NCBI RefSeq assembly: GCF_036370855.1
Contig: NC_088099.1
Span: 142,927,017-142,991,016, forward strand
DNA: 64,000 nucleotides
Direction: 5' to 3'
DNA from: Dromaius novaehollandiae
Lineage: Eukaryota; Chordata; Aves; Casuariiformes; Dromaiidae
Made by a program: the position numbers and the translations under genes. This document shows, piece after piece, positions 44,896 through 59,000 of this stretch. Within the stretch, counting starts at the first letter, position 1, and each line of letters starts with the position of its first letter. The notes under the pieces are model-generated. The model was not told the DNA's origin and ran no database searches. It was given only the letters and a program-made list of their open reading frames with translations.

Positions 44896-47800
44896 TGCAC
44901 CTGGCTCCTGTGGTGTGGCGGTGGCTGGGCCGGGCAGAGCAGAAGGAGGGGAGGGCGGAGAGGGGGACGGCGACTGGGGCGGGCAGGCCTCCCCCATTTC
45001 TCTGCTGGGGAGGCCGACGCTTTACACCGGCCGGGGATGAATGCCGGCTGGCCCTGGCTGCGCGGCCCGGCGCCCTGTCTGATAGACCCCGGCCTGGTTG
45101 GGCACCCAGCTCGTTGCCCCAGCTCATCACCCCAGCTGCCCCTGCTTTGGTCTAGCCGCGAGCGCCTTGCTCTGGCTGGCGCGTTCACTTTGCGGCTGCT
45201 AAATCGGGAGCTGACGGTGCAGTAAGCAGTGCCGAGCTCCAGGGCAGCGTGCGCTCTTGTTCTGGGATGTGCTCTTCCCGGAGGCAGCGGAGAGTAGACC
45301 AGGCTGCATACATGATTCCTGCAAAACAGAATATAATTCGTGTTAGAGCGGGTAATCCAAGTGACAGACGCAGCGGTTTGACATTGTCTTGAGTCATGTT
45401 GATAGTGTTTGTCGTTTGTAGTGCAAATAGCTGTTTCTTGGGACCCCCAGTCAGGGATGGATTAAGCCCCATAATACGAGGTGCTGTAGGATCATACAGT
45501 AAGAGAGAGAGACTTTATCCCACGTCATTTTGCAGTAGGCTAACAAGCGTGACCTTTTCACCTAAAACAATTTGCAGGATGCTACAGAAGTCATGTGTAC
45601 AGCACTTCATGCAGTTGTGTCACACTGCTGTTCAGCTAAAAAAAAGTATGTGCAGTGAAAACTCAAATTCTGATTGTATGTTATTAGAGTTGGAAGCAGA
45701 AACAGTTGATGCTTTGGAGCTGAAAGCCCTTGTTTCTCACAGGTGGTATAAGACCTTTAATCAATCAAAGTTATCCAGCAGTTCTTAGTTTTGCAGCCCA
45801 TCCGTTAGTGCTTTCTGGTTCAGGAGTGACTGGGGCTGAAGAGTATTCCCAGTGTTGCTGAATCACCCGTTACACTTCTTGAAGCAGCTGACTGTTTAGA
45901 TGTTTGCAAGCAGCTTCTCAGCCAAATACTGACTCACAATGATCTTACTTTCCTACTGAGATCCCTCACAACGTGGTATTGCCGCTGACATTTATATCCC
46001 ACATACTTGTGTTACCAAGGATGCTTCGTCCTAATGTCAGTGAGACAGCTATCCGAGAGGAAGCAGCTACTTTTTCATTACTATGATAACATTTTCATGT
46101 ATTAATAAGACTTTTAAAAGGGAGTTCCAACAGAGATTTCATTTTAATCAGGCCGCCCCAGCAGTGGATACTCTCCCGAGTAATGGGAGATGGTGGTATC
46201 TGAAAGCGAATTTATCTAACACACTTCCTGCTTCATGAATTTTAGATGCCCTAAGTGGGCATTGCATGTCCTAGCAATAACTGCAAGACGTACTTGGGTC
46301 TCCAAACGAAAGCTTGAGCAATACAGTTGTGTCTCACATTGTAATTATGTGAAGCGGCTTCCTAGACAGTGCTAAACAATGTACGCTCTGGAACAGAGCC
46401 TCTGGGGACGTCTTTTTATTTTGTTTTTTATTAACTTAAAAATTGGAAAGGCTCTTACAGAATCCTGTTATTCCACATGTACTTTCACATCGCTGAGATT
46501 TAGTTCTATCTGTACTTGCACAGATTACATCCTCTAACGCATTTTTTTCTAACACAGTTTCAAAACTCTTGAAAAGCTACTGGCAAGAAAACAACTACAG
46601 AGTTATCTATTTCCGTCCTCTCCTGGTGGAACACTTAGCAAATTGCTGCAAAAAAGTAATAATGCAAATACATCCTTTTTCTACTGCACTCGTATTTAAA
46701 TGGCTGGTGTCATTTTTGATCAGTTTATCACATCAGTTGGACAACAATAAGACTTGTTAATTTTCACTCTCAAATATTAAGGTTTGACAAAGTTCAAAAA
46801 ATTTTAAAAAATCCTTCAAAATAAAAAGTTTAGATAACCTTAAAAAATGTATTTTGTTTGTATTAGTTAGCTCTGGCAGGCAAACTGTTTAATTTTATTT
46901 TCTTCAGTTCCTAGCGGAACTGAGAACCTTTTTTTTTTTGAAATCTTGTTCTGTTTCCACAGTTAAAAGAGTTTTCATTCTTTGATGTCTTTTTAATTAA
47001 CTTAAGAGACTAAGAGAGAAAAAAGAGTTGTATTCTTTTGTTAAAAGAGCTCAGTCAGTCAAGGGTACCTTTGTGTCAAAATCCGTTCTGATTAAGAAAA
47101 TTATTCCTCACGGACATGTGCGCTGGGCACAGCGCAGAGTTTTCCTGTGTCTGTGCACTTCTGCCTGGTTCCTGAGCTAGAGAGCAAACTCCAAGCCGCG
47201 CAGCAGTTGTGCCAGTGGGGCTGTGCTATAGCTACAAATTACGGTGCCCAGTGCCAATTAAATGCATTTTCATTTGCATGTTGGCTGGCAGGAAGAAGAA
47301 AGTGGCAGCTTTAATACAGCAATGTAACAATACAAAATGAGGATAGTAATAGTATTAATTTGGCATTTTACCTTGCAGTGAGGAAGTGATAAAATAAACA
47401 GGATTATATCTTGGGCATTTAGGAATTTTTTTTGTGTGTTTTTGTAAAGTAAAAGAGAAATAATAGCAGCAACAGAATTTCTTCAATAATTTCGTTACAT
47501 TCAGGACATTGCTTTTCAAAGGGAATATTTGGTCACAATTTTATCAGGGAGGAAAGAGGACAGAAAAGAGTATCTGCCCTTGGAAACATAGAAAATACCC
47601 AGAATCAAATTAATCCTTGGCATGAAAGCATCTATTCCAGTGGTGTAATCACACGTGAACTTGTCTGTCAGTGAGGATAGGTGGACAGCAATCAGTGTGG
47701 AGCAGGATGACGGCAATGTGTAAATGAAGAATTGCAATCTGCGGAAATCCTGGTGGGAAACACTTTACAACTTGTTTCTTTTCTTTTTTTTTTTTACTTC

Positions 47801-49239
47801 AGTGCCTGGGGTGTTTTAGCCTAGCAGGAGTAAGATTGAGAAAGTGAGTCTTTTTGTCTCATTTAAATTGTCATGCTGTTACAATCATGCCAGGTGGTTA
47901 TTAGGGAAGCAAAATGTGATCGCTTTCTATTCCTCGCCAGCACAAGTATGGCCTCATATAAATCCTGTTAGTGGAGTTTGCACTATATTTCAGCTGTTCT
48001 GTTTTTGTGCTGCCTGACACACTCCATGCAAAAATGTTTTTCCTTATAAAGAAAGAATGAAATAAAGAAATATTACTACTTCTTTCTGTAATTAACTCAG
48101 AAAATATTTGGGTCACATTTTTAATTGGCCTCTAGTCATCCTATAAACATACATATATAAGAATTCAGTATTACCTAGAATTATATGTTATTTGCATGTG
48201 CATTAAGTGTTTTCAAGATATTGTGCATATTATTTTGTATATGTGAAACTGGACACCAGTATTCTAAAACTTGGTCTTCCTCGTCAGGTATTTTATATCT
48301 CTGAGGAGAAATAAAATTAATTAGCTGTGTTATATCCATTTGACATCATCACTCTAAGCTTGCAATGTGCCTGCAAGCAAGGTTATCTCTGAGGCTGTCA
48401 CACTATGTATGAGTCGGCTTTCCTCACGACCACGGATACTTACTTCAAGCAAATGCTCAAGCGTTCATCTTTACTGCCATGAGTACTTCTCAAATGTGGT
48501 TTTCTTGCCTTGATTGCTCAAACGTATCTCTAAAATGATTTCAAACTCACACCATACAATTTGCACATTGTGCTGCAATAATTATGCATATCTTTCAACC
48601 AGGAAGCAATAGCATTTATCTTATATGGCCATTCAAACCAGGAAAGATCTCAATTTATTATTCACAGCTCACTGCAAATTTATAGTAGACATTCAACAAC
48701 AGCTACATCTGAAGGTTTGGTAAGATGTCTCCAAACAATTCATGAGCAGGAGAAAAAGGTTAATTAGCCTACCGTTTTAGTGCTTCTTTTCACACTTAAT
48801 GATTGCTCTGAAGTAGAGCCCCAAATCCCAACATCCAGACAGTCAGAGAGCAAGAATTTGAATTCCCACATCTGAGCCTGCCAATTTAGTTTTAAATTGG
48901 ATTTAAACCCCAAAGGGAATAACTTTCCAGATTCCTAATTGTGAATAATTGTGCCCCCAGCAGCACAGAAATTTCCCAAGACTGCCTAATACCATGGAAA
49001 TTTCATGGGCAGTTAACCTTTCCGCAAGGACAGCTTATAGGCTTTCTCAGCCGTCTCTTTGAACCGCATTTGGACTTTAGTTCTGACCTGTACTTGTGAG
49101 TGCTGCAGCCTCCTTCCTTCATGTATTATAGCTGATGTTTCCTGGGGAAGCTCATGCAAGTTTTGAGTAAACCAGAGGTTTAGGATCAGAGCTTTTGAGT
49201 TATACGTGGCTAAGCATATCAGCTTTCTGAGCAAGAAGT
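44896..49239. other. BAALC upstream intergenic DNA
   Basis: GC-rich to about 45250 (the outer shoulder of the BAALC CpG island), then AT-rich. It has a motif-dense block at 47230-47290 with TGCCAAT, an octamer ATTTGCAT (47272-47279) and TTGGCTGGCA, and a similar non-coding block at 48300-48800. No gene was recognised; the ORF at 45396-45788 has no known similarity. Confidence 0.4.
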
Positions 49240-50050
49240 GTAAAACGGTCGTGTAGCAGGCACAGGAATTTCCTCGCTGTGTGATAACGCACTGATGGCC
49301 CGTGGTGTGAGAGCTGGGCCTGGCGTGCGCGTCTGGGAGGCGCTCCATCCGGCTCTTCCAGGATGCCCACTGCAAAGAGAACCGCAATACTCATATGCGG
49401 AAAGGTAAGATCTGAAAGTGTTCTCTCCATCTGACTTCTACAATGTGGAGAGTTAAACATTTTGAAGTAACACTAGAATATTTGCTTAATTTAGGAAGGA
49501 GGTTCAGCGTCCTTTTTCTGCCCTTGGACTACAGCGTCACCCTGTGCTGTCTGAACTCCTTCAGTCTGCACTCAAGCATGGAAAGAGGTTAGAAAAGTCT
49601 CAGTAGAGGCAGAGCTGTGTCGTGGGGTGGTGGGAGCTGGATTTTCAGGGAAAGGAGGATGCTGGCCCTAGGGAGAGCACTCTTGCTGACGGCTAGGGAC
49701 ATTTTGCCGTTGGGAAAAAAGCGTTCTCAAATATTTTCCCAAGAACTCACGTGGTTTGAAGGGGTCAGGAGAGGGGTAGGTATGAAACTGGGTGTGACGG
49801 AGAGGGTTTGGCTTCACTTGGGCGAGGAGCCTGAGTACGGCAGATCAGGTGCGATCGCCGTCGGCACAGCAAGGGCAATACAGAGGGAGGCTTCAAACAG
49901 CTCCCGCGGCGGCTCTGTGCGCGGCGCTCCCGAGCGGAGGCAGCCGGGGAACCTGCACGGCGGCAGTGCGGATCACCCGCTGCCTGCAGGAGCTGGAGTC
50001 GGTGCAAGCCGTAGTCTCGCTGAAAACCTCTAAACCGCAAAAGCAGTAGT
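49240..50050. other. GC-richer patches without recognised gene
   Basis: Two CpG-containing patches (about 49240-49390 and 49800-50040) in otherwise AT-rich DNA. They carry a 124-codon minus ORF (49013-49387) and a 138-codon plus ORF (49617-50033), neither recognisable. They may be distal regulatory CpG patches. Confidence 0.3.
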
Positions 50051-53000
50051 AGTGCTGCGTGGTGGTTGATTTCTTCCCATAGCCTCTAGTCTCGGCAGAG
50101 CTTCTCCACATAAAACCTGTTTACCTTGTGCTCTGTTCCAAGGCTGCAGTTTGTACCAAATTAAGAAGGTAAATCATAAAACATAGTTATGAAATCAGTA
50201 TTTCATGTAAATAAGTAATGCGTACTGGGTAACCATTTATGACTTAGGATGTTCCTGGCAAAGTGAGCCTGAAATTTTATGGCCATAATACCTAAATGGT
50301 AATTAAAATAGCCTGGTCTTATTCTTTCAGACACGTTCTCTTATTTGCTGATAATACAAGATTAAATAGGTACTGCTACATTTTAACCATTTACGGTAAT
50401 TCATTTATTTTGTTATGGACTAGATGCTATGAAATCTAAATACAGTGGATAAGTGAGTAGACCCTCCATTAGTTATGTAATACATGAGGAAAGGTGTGTA
50501 AATTGGGGGAATTCTTAATTCTACACATACAGGGTTCATTCAGTCAACTATAAACCTGACAAAATATAATATTTGCTGTTGACTACTCTTACCCTTGTTT
50601 CCATTCTCTACTGTGCTAAGAAGATGGAAAATAAGGAGTGGAAAACCAGCAAGGTTTGATTATGTTTGTGTTATCAATGTATTAGATAAGAGTTTAATTA
50701 GAAGTAATTATGTTGAGTTTTTAAATCATGTTTTGTTATTTTAAAAAAACAAATGTTTTAAAACCATTTGTTTTTAAAACAATAAACAGAGGTCATTCCC
50801 GTTCAGTAAGCTCCTTGAAATCTTTCTGAGCTTTAGCAAAACCATGACCAGCGCGTTCCCTGATGTAGGCGTCCTCCTCTCAACTCTGGTGCGTCTGCCA
50901 GCACTTTTTTTGGTGAAATTGAAAGCTTTCCTCGGTAAAATTATTCTGAATTCAACCTCGTTCTTTAAAAACGTTAATTATGAAAGAGCCTGTCTTCCTG
51001 TTTGCTTCCCCATTTCTTCCATCCAAACTGTGGGAGCTGACTCCCGTTTACGAAGGGGTCAGTCCCGGGGGAGAAGCGGGAGCTGTACAGCAATGCCCAC
51101 TGCGAGATCCTTTTTACACAAAGATCTGAAATGCAACTGTAAATATTTTGAGGTTTCAGCCATTGCAGTTTGGTACACAGTATCTGAGTCACCGGTTGCT
51201 GCACGGTGCCGGTGTTTGCTGTTGTGTGTCAGTGCAGCAGGAGAAAGCAGATGATACCGTTATTATGTAAAATCACTTCCACCCACTGCAGTGACTCACC
51301 AGAACGTCACCGGACAGGATTTACATCAGTTTCAAAATATATCTCCATTATCCATTCCTGTCTCAGCATATTATTTATTCCTTCCTCCCAGTCCTTCTCT
51401 GAATGACGGCAGCGCGTATACATTATTTTCTATTGGGAGCGGCACAGGGCTGGAGGCTCTGAACTGTCCGTGTTCATTCGGTTTGACAGAAGCAATTGGC
51501 TGTGAGTTGGGGCTGGTACAGAAACGCGGTGGTGTGAGGGCCGTATCCTCCCTGCTCTTTGAATGCCTGGGCCCTTTTCCTACGAAGGAGATTGCCCTCT
51601 TCACTTAAAGATTTTTTTGCCTCTACTAACAGCAAGTCCGCTCACAGGTATCTTAAATTGTTGACTCATCTGCCCTATTAACGTAAACTAGTGCTGATCT
51701 CGATTTACCGTGATACCAGTCTGTAAATGGTGATTCAAGCGCCGCAGAAGAACAAGGCAATCAGTTGGGCACAGTAGCTATCATCTGTCCCAGTTTAAAT
51801 TTGCTAGTGCTTATAACGCCCTTAGTGAAGGAAACTGCAACGGGATGTCCGCTCGTTTGTTGCCAAAGTAAATATATACAGATTGTATAGGATGCCATGC
51901 TAGTATACAAACTAGAACATAGCATATGAAAGCAAAAAATATCTATCAGAAGTTCTCAAAATACGTTGGGGAAAATATATTGACAGATTTTCTATCTCAA
52001 TGCAGTAGGCAAGAATTATCCTTAAAGACTGCAATACGCAACCACCATTTTAAAGCAGTTGGGCTGCTTTTACTTGCTGAATGACAGTCCCGGTGAGAAT
52101 CGGGAGTGTATCTCCGTTTTAGCCACCTGGTGCTGAAATAACCCGGGCGGTCTCCCCCGAGCACGGCCCAGCAGAACAGAGGAAGCACAGATCACTTTCC
52201 CTTGCTAGCACCTAAGTTCATGTCGGTTTTTAATTGTCAGAAAGCTTTTATCTTCTCAAATAGCTTTTCAGGCCTTATGATCCACATAAAACAATATATC
52301 ATTTTAAAGATTGTGAAGATGTACCTTCCTTAGGAATTGTTCGCAGGTGAAAGATAGGTGTTCCTGCTCTGACTTCATGCCTTGCTTTGTTTCCTTCTTA
52401 AACAGATGTGTGCAATTACAACTCCTTGCTACTTAATCCAGGTAATTTATTGATAAACGTGGTAACTGGCCAGCAGACAAGACAACGCAGGAGCTTCTCA
52501 TGAGCCAAAAATTCCCTTCCAACCCCAGATGATTTCCTTTCAGCGCACACTTGTCTTCTTGCCCACTCGGTAGAGGCGTTTTGGAGGCAAGTCATAATTC
52601 AGTTTTATTGACCCTATTACAAGAGCTTCATCATTTTATGTATTGGTTAGGTTTTGAAAGCCTCTTTCAATTTGAGTAACTTTTTATTAGTGGGGTGAAT
52701 TATCCCAAGTTTGAAAACAATGATTTATGACTTTTGGGCTGTGGTGTGGTTGAATGATGAGCTGAATTTCTTTTTCATTTTTACACACAGCACCAAAATT
52801 CTCATTTAAATAATTATCAGTTTCACTGTAAGGTATTTTGAATTGCTGCTTAGAGTATTATGACACTGCTGTTTTCCATTGAAAGAGCAAACTGGGGGAT
52901 CTACATGCTGTATAGGAATCTGTGATTTTAAAGTATTACGGTTTTCCTTTTAGGCTTTCTTTACTATCCATTGTTTGTCATTTTAACACAACAAATCACA

Positions 53001-56000
53001 TTTGATATTGACCTGTGAAGTTTGATTTGCTAGAATATAGCCAATAACAAATGGCTAGCAATTTAGGTTACCAGAGAATAGACTGAAAGTTAGGCATTTT
53101 TTTTTTTTTTTAAACAGTGAGGACAACACTGGAATAATTTAAGTAGCACTATGGATTACTGAAGTGTAGATCTATTTGGCTGTTTAAGACTAGATGTGTT
53201 ACCAGCAAATAAGCACTAGTTCAGCTAGCCATTTTGAGCCAGCTGCGGAAGTCACTTCTTGAAATTTTGTGGTCTTTGTTGCACATAATGGTCCTATATG
53301 GGCTTAAAGCCTATTCATTCTCCAGTCTTTATCAAACAAATTTTCTATGATTGCAGGTTAGGCTTGCCTAGTCATGAATGGATACAACTGGAATGCAAAT
53401 ATTAATGTAAAAGCTTGACAGCTTGGAAAATCACCTTCTCATAAGAATTATCCATATGTACTGCTGACACTTGGTTTTAGAAGGGAAGAACTTTGTGTTA
53501 CCTGTGTATAGGAAGCACAAAAGAACTGCCTGGGAACAAATTCTCCCACAGCGACGGGAGCTCTTCGCTCTCCATCTTTCCCACCGCACTTGGGCCTCAT
53601 ACTAGTCTTTCGTCTCGGTTGATGAGATTAACTCATTTTACTAGAGCTCTTTAGTACTCTCCTGGTTTAGGGCAGCCAGGATTACAGAATAAGAGAAGTT
53701 AATTCTAATTTACCCATCTTTCTGATCTTTGTCACTAACCTAGTCTAGGAGGAAAAACATAGCAGGCAGGAGGGTCTGATCAGACCCAGACCTAAAGGCT
53801 GGGGAGAGAGGAAATTAAGCTCTTGTGATTTCTGGCAGCAAAGATCCTCATGCAAAAATGTTAGGAGTCCTGCCCAGTCTAAATCAATAAAACTATGAGA
53901 GGAGGTTAGTAAAGTCAGTTCTGTCCTCACTGAAGTTCATAATTTCAGGTAAAGAAAAATCAGAGGTCCATGTAAAATTCATGCTGATATTTGTGTGTGC
54001 AAGTATCACTCACCTGTGAAAAATGATCAGACATCCAGGAAATGGATTAGAAATTCGTGTATGACCCACAGGGTTAGTCACAACTGTGGAGGCTTCAAGG
54101 CCTATTTTTAAACATGATGATACTAGTGCTTCATATCAGTCAGTTGTCTAGCCGTCTGTTACTGAAACCTCTCTCAAACCCTGTTATCGCTAGTGCCATT
54201 CCAAATCAGAGAAAGGAAGAAGCATGCTTTCAGATAAAATCAGTATGTTTCTAGATGGTGCATGGAGGAAAGAGAAAAATGGAGTTAAAGAAGAGAGGCC
54301 AGAAAAAAGAGCGATCATCCAAGTGTAGTTATAGAAACTGTGATCTCAACCATAATTGCGAGGTTACCCTGAGAGCAGTGATGAGACAGAGATTAAATAG
54401 TTATTTCAGTGAAAATTCATACTTCTCCAGATGTCACCTAACACGCAAATTCCACTCATTCATGCCTGAATTCCCTGAAATTTTGAATTACTCAGCTGCT
54501 GTTTTCAGAAGATATTTTGTTACAGACCAAAACAACACTGAAAAGCACTGCCTTGAGTGTGCATTAAGTCTATCAGTGACAATCACTTCAGTGCACAGAT
54601 TATTTATTAGCAGTTTTACTCTGCACCTGGGAGCCCTGACACAGGCCACGAGTTTATTGTGCTACATCTGTGCAAACAGAACAACCTGATTCACCTGGCC
54701 TTGGAGGGATTAGAGATTGATAGCTGGTATGGGATAGGTTGTAATTTATTTTTGGCATTTGTAATGGTTACAACAAAGTAACAGGCCCACCTCTGCTTCC
54801 TTTGACCCCGGTTTTATCACGGATATAAGGCGTTCAGCATCAGTTACTGTGGGTTCACATGCAATGGGATGGTAATGTGTTTTGTTTCGTTTTCTGTGTG
54901 TGACTCATTATAAGGATAGAGAAAGACAGCACAAATTTAAATAGTTTCAAGAACAGTTAAAAAGCAACAACAACAACGAAGCTTTGTCTTAAAGCAGCCC
55001 AGCATAACACTAGAAGACTGTGATTTGCAGAGAGCGCTACGCACAGGAATAAAGTTCGAGGCAGTAGGTTTCTGAGCATAGAAACACAGTGCTCGTGATT
55101 CGGTTTGAGATTAAGAGATCTAAACACATCGACGCCCCATTACAGTCAATGGAGACCTAATTAATAGCTTGGAGAGCAATTCAGCTGCCCAGCCAGAAGG
55201 GGTTCAAGGCAGTGGCATTAACCAAGGCTCTAGAGCTATCTGATATGCCGCGGGGTCTCCTGCTTGGCCTGCAACCACTGATGGGGAAAGACATGGCTCT
55301 CCCATGGGTCCTACGTCTGATCTACCAGTCCTACCTGGGAGCCTCAGATATCTTGTGGCTTTTTAAATGGCACTGGACAGCTGTGTTTTCATAATTGTAA
55401 CAAACTCTAGGTCTTAAGCAGTCTACGCTGAGAGCTTAGGCACCCAGCTTACATGTAGACACCTGAATTTTGTTGTCCAGAGCTGAATCTCACACCTTCT
55501 CTTTCTTGGTTAAACTACATTCCAGCCACTAACTCTGCCGTTTTGAGTCTTTCTCAGTAGATGTTTATTTTGGTAAAGGTTCCTTTTCCATGTTATGGAC
55601 AAATGTTGGATACTGTTCCACAACACAGCTCAGATGACCAAAAAAAGGAATCTTCTTCAAAGTTTATTACTTTAACATTATTACTTGCAAAGATTTACTT
55701 AAATCAAGATAGGGCAAGGTGTTAGTTCCTTAATTATATAAAAAATTACGGTCAGCCTTGTTAAGCAGCTGACCTGCTTTTAAAGATTTTTGTGAAATTA
55801 ACTTTTTTCTTCCCATAAAACTCAAATTTCACAGGTTTGTTTTATTAGGAAATTATTCAAGAAGAATAAAATAATTCCTACATAACTATTTTAAACATAA
55901 ATGGATTTTGTATTATTGTTCAGGTTCCACTATTGAATTCCTTGGGGTCAGTTGCAGGAGAACTACTGAGAGATACAAAGGCCTAAATGAGGCAAGTGAA

Positions 56001-59000
56001 AGCAGAGCAGCAGGAAAATTATAAGTTCGATATAACACGTTAAGCATAATCCTAGCCTGGTTGAAATAAGTGTAAAGACTGTCATTAACTGCAGAGGGGA
56101 TAGTATTTCACCTATTCATTTTCATTTTTTCAATTTTGAAGCTTTAAGATTTGAAATACTTGCATAAGAAAAATTATATTTATATGGAAAAGTATATTTA
56201 TTATTACAACAGCTTTTCTCACCTAAACACAAAATAACCCTTTTCTACTTTTCTTAAGCTACACTTTTTCAGAAGTCAGCTAAAGAATTTCATGAATCTA
56301 AAGCTGTCTTTAAAGAATTTCAAGTTTTTAAAAATAATGTAAAGCTATTTTTAGACTCTACCTAAACAACTATCTTAATAAACTTTTCTATTAGAAAAAG
56401 AATTAGGAATTATTAGGGAAAATGACAAGAGATACCATATTTTAATTCATTATTTCTGGTATCAGTTGAACTAAATCTTCCTAAATACTTTAATTATAAA
56501 CTTGCTACAGAGTTTGGTGCCACTTGAAAGCACCCAGAGTGTGGGGTTGGAAATTGCCATTTGGGCTAACTAGTGGCTATTTGCACCCAAACTGCTGATC
56601 TCGATGGCAACTACTGTCTGCTTAGCACCTAAAAAAAAAAAAAACAAAACCCAAACATGCTAAGTCTGTAGGTGTTTAAAGATGGCTTTAATGCTTCTTT
56701 CATTCATCTGGAAAAATAACACAGTTTATATTCCATTTGGACCATCTCATATCTTCAGAGGATGGCTGATGATTCACTGGCTCTGTATTCATTTAGCAAA
56801 AAAAGTCGAGTGGTGCTTTATCTACCAAAGCTGAAAAAAGACGCTTGATGTCTTAAGCCGTATCATTCCCACAAGCTGAAAAGTCCAGGTCAAGACCAGA
56901 AAGAAAATTAGGTCTTTGGCTTATCGAAAGCACTTTCTATTGGTCACGGAGACTGCTCATAGATATGCACTTACAAGCACTTCTCTACATTCTTCGTTGT
57001 CTGGGAAAGAAATTTTGAATTTAGGCTTTACCATGCCTCTAGATTTGTTGAGCAGTTATAAACAGTCTCAGTAGTCTCAAAGATCCCAGTATCTGAGTGG
57101 CTGGCTTACAAGACCTATGGTTCCATATTGGTATGAAGATGTCTCCCAAACACTGTAGCAGTACAGGCTTATCACTTTGTGGTGAATTTTTTATGATTGT
57201 ATTTGTCCTATATTTTCTATTACATTCGTCTAAACTGTGTAAGCGCCTTTTCATGATGTTCATTTTCATCTACTATTCTGATAAATAATACTGCATATAT
57301 AAATATTCACACGACCCTGCTGTTCCCCATCCTACCTTAGAGTAACATAATTTTTACAAATCTTTTACATGAATAGAACTTTTAAATTCTAAGATATTTA
57401 CATGTTAAAGAAACATTACTTATATCTCTACTAGATTTAATTTTGATTGCATTTCCCATAAGAAAAAACAATTTCCTCCTTCAGATACCTTTAAAAAATA
57501 AATAATAAGACACTGGAGCTGTTCTCGACAAGCACTTAATATCAGTCTACTAAGCAATTCCACAAGGCATTTTTTTCATACTGATTTCTCAATGACTGAC
57601 TGTGGCGAACAGATAGCTTTGGATTTGCTATACAATATGAAGCCACTCGTATTCCCTTGCTATTTCACAGGGCTTTTTCTTAACATAGTATTATTTCTCA
57701 AGCAATTTGAAATGCTGTTCTTCTGATGCTCATTTCCTAGTGGTAAAGCTTAGCCTTGAATCCGGCTGTAAAAACGCTCACACCAATATAGGTAATTCTG
57801 ATCCATGATTTTGCAAGGGGCGACTGGGATTCTGGGACAGTTTCACTTTGTAGCGGTGCAAAACTTTGTCTTTTCATGTGTCTATTGTATCAGTAACTGA
57901 AAAAACTAGATATACTTTAATTTCTCCAGCCACTTAAACAATGGAGCATAATGACTAGATTGATAAAGTAATTTGTCTGAGTACATTTTGTCTCTGTGAT
58001 CCTTTCGCCCATTCACAATTTCTGCAGCATGACTGGCCCCAAGACACACGGATGAAGTTGGTAAGTTAGATCGTTGCTTATGTGGGACGTAAAGACAAGG
58101 GTGCGTCTGAATTTAGGGCAACCAAGGCGGGGATTGCCAATACTGAATACTGCTGAGAAAACCAGGCTGCTGAGAAGGGAAGGAGCACAGCATTGCTTAG
58201 CAACATGAAAACATTCAAAACTGTAGCCTCTGGTGGAGTGGCAGTGTATAAATGCAAGAGGAAAAAGCGAAGAGAGAAGTGAGAGTGTGTAAAAGAATGA
58301 GAGCAAGAGTATGAGGGGAAAGTCAGAGTAGCAGAAGGATGGAGAATAAGAGATTCGGTGAAGGGCATGCAGTGACCTACTGAAAGCTGATACAACCGGC
58401 TAGGACAAGGTGAGGGAGCAGCCAGTGCCAGGCTGTTCCCGACTGCTCCCATGTGGAAAATGGGTTCTTACAGAGTGAGATTGTCCCATATGTTCTAGAT
58501 CAATGCTTTTTCTTACAGTTGTTCTCTCCATCAAATTCACAGATAAAGTTAAGCAGAAAATACCTTTCTCACTGGTGTCTCATATTCCCCCCTTTTTTGT
58601 AAGCTCTGTTGGAGAGGAGAGGAAGGGCTGCAGATCCTGGGCTTGCTTTGGCTCTCGACCACAGTCTTCACAAGGTGTTGTGGCCAAGTCACTTAACGAA
58701 AGGGTAAGTCTGCACTTGAGCCAGTGAAGCAGGTCCAGCACCCAGCTTTGTTTCTGCCACCCTTGTGCCATCACTAGTGATACACATAGCTGTGCAGTGA
58801 GCCAAAGCAGGTCACTGATCCATGCAAAAACAAGTAGTTTTCAGCTGCATCAGCTGCCAGACCTGCCCTGCTGTACAGACACTGTTACTGCCATAAGATC
58901 GACACTGGTGACATAGATCTATGCAAGAATAAAGCAACTGTGTAGTCATGTCCACAGCACTTCTGTCCAGAGTGACCATGAATATTTTCTGGGAAGTCTG

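Noticed and set aside
43858..45188. Very long ORFs (208 to 387 codons) on both strands near the BAALC promoter
   Set aside because: They are translations of the TCTCCC/GGGAGA simple repeats and GC-rich flanks, giving Ser-Pro-Leu or Gly-Glu-Arg repeats with no domain.
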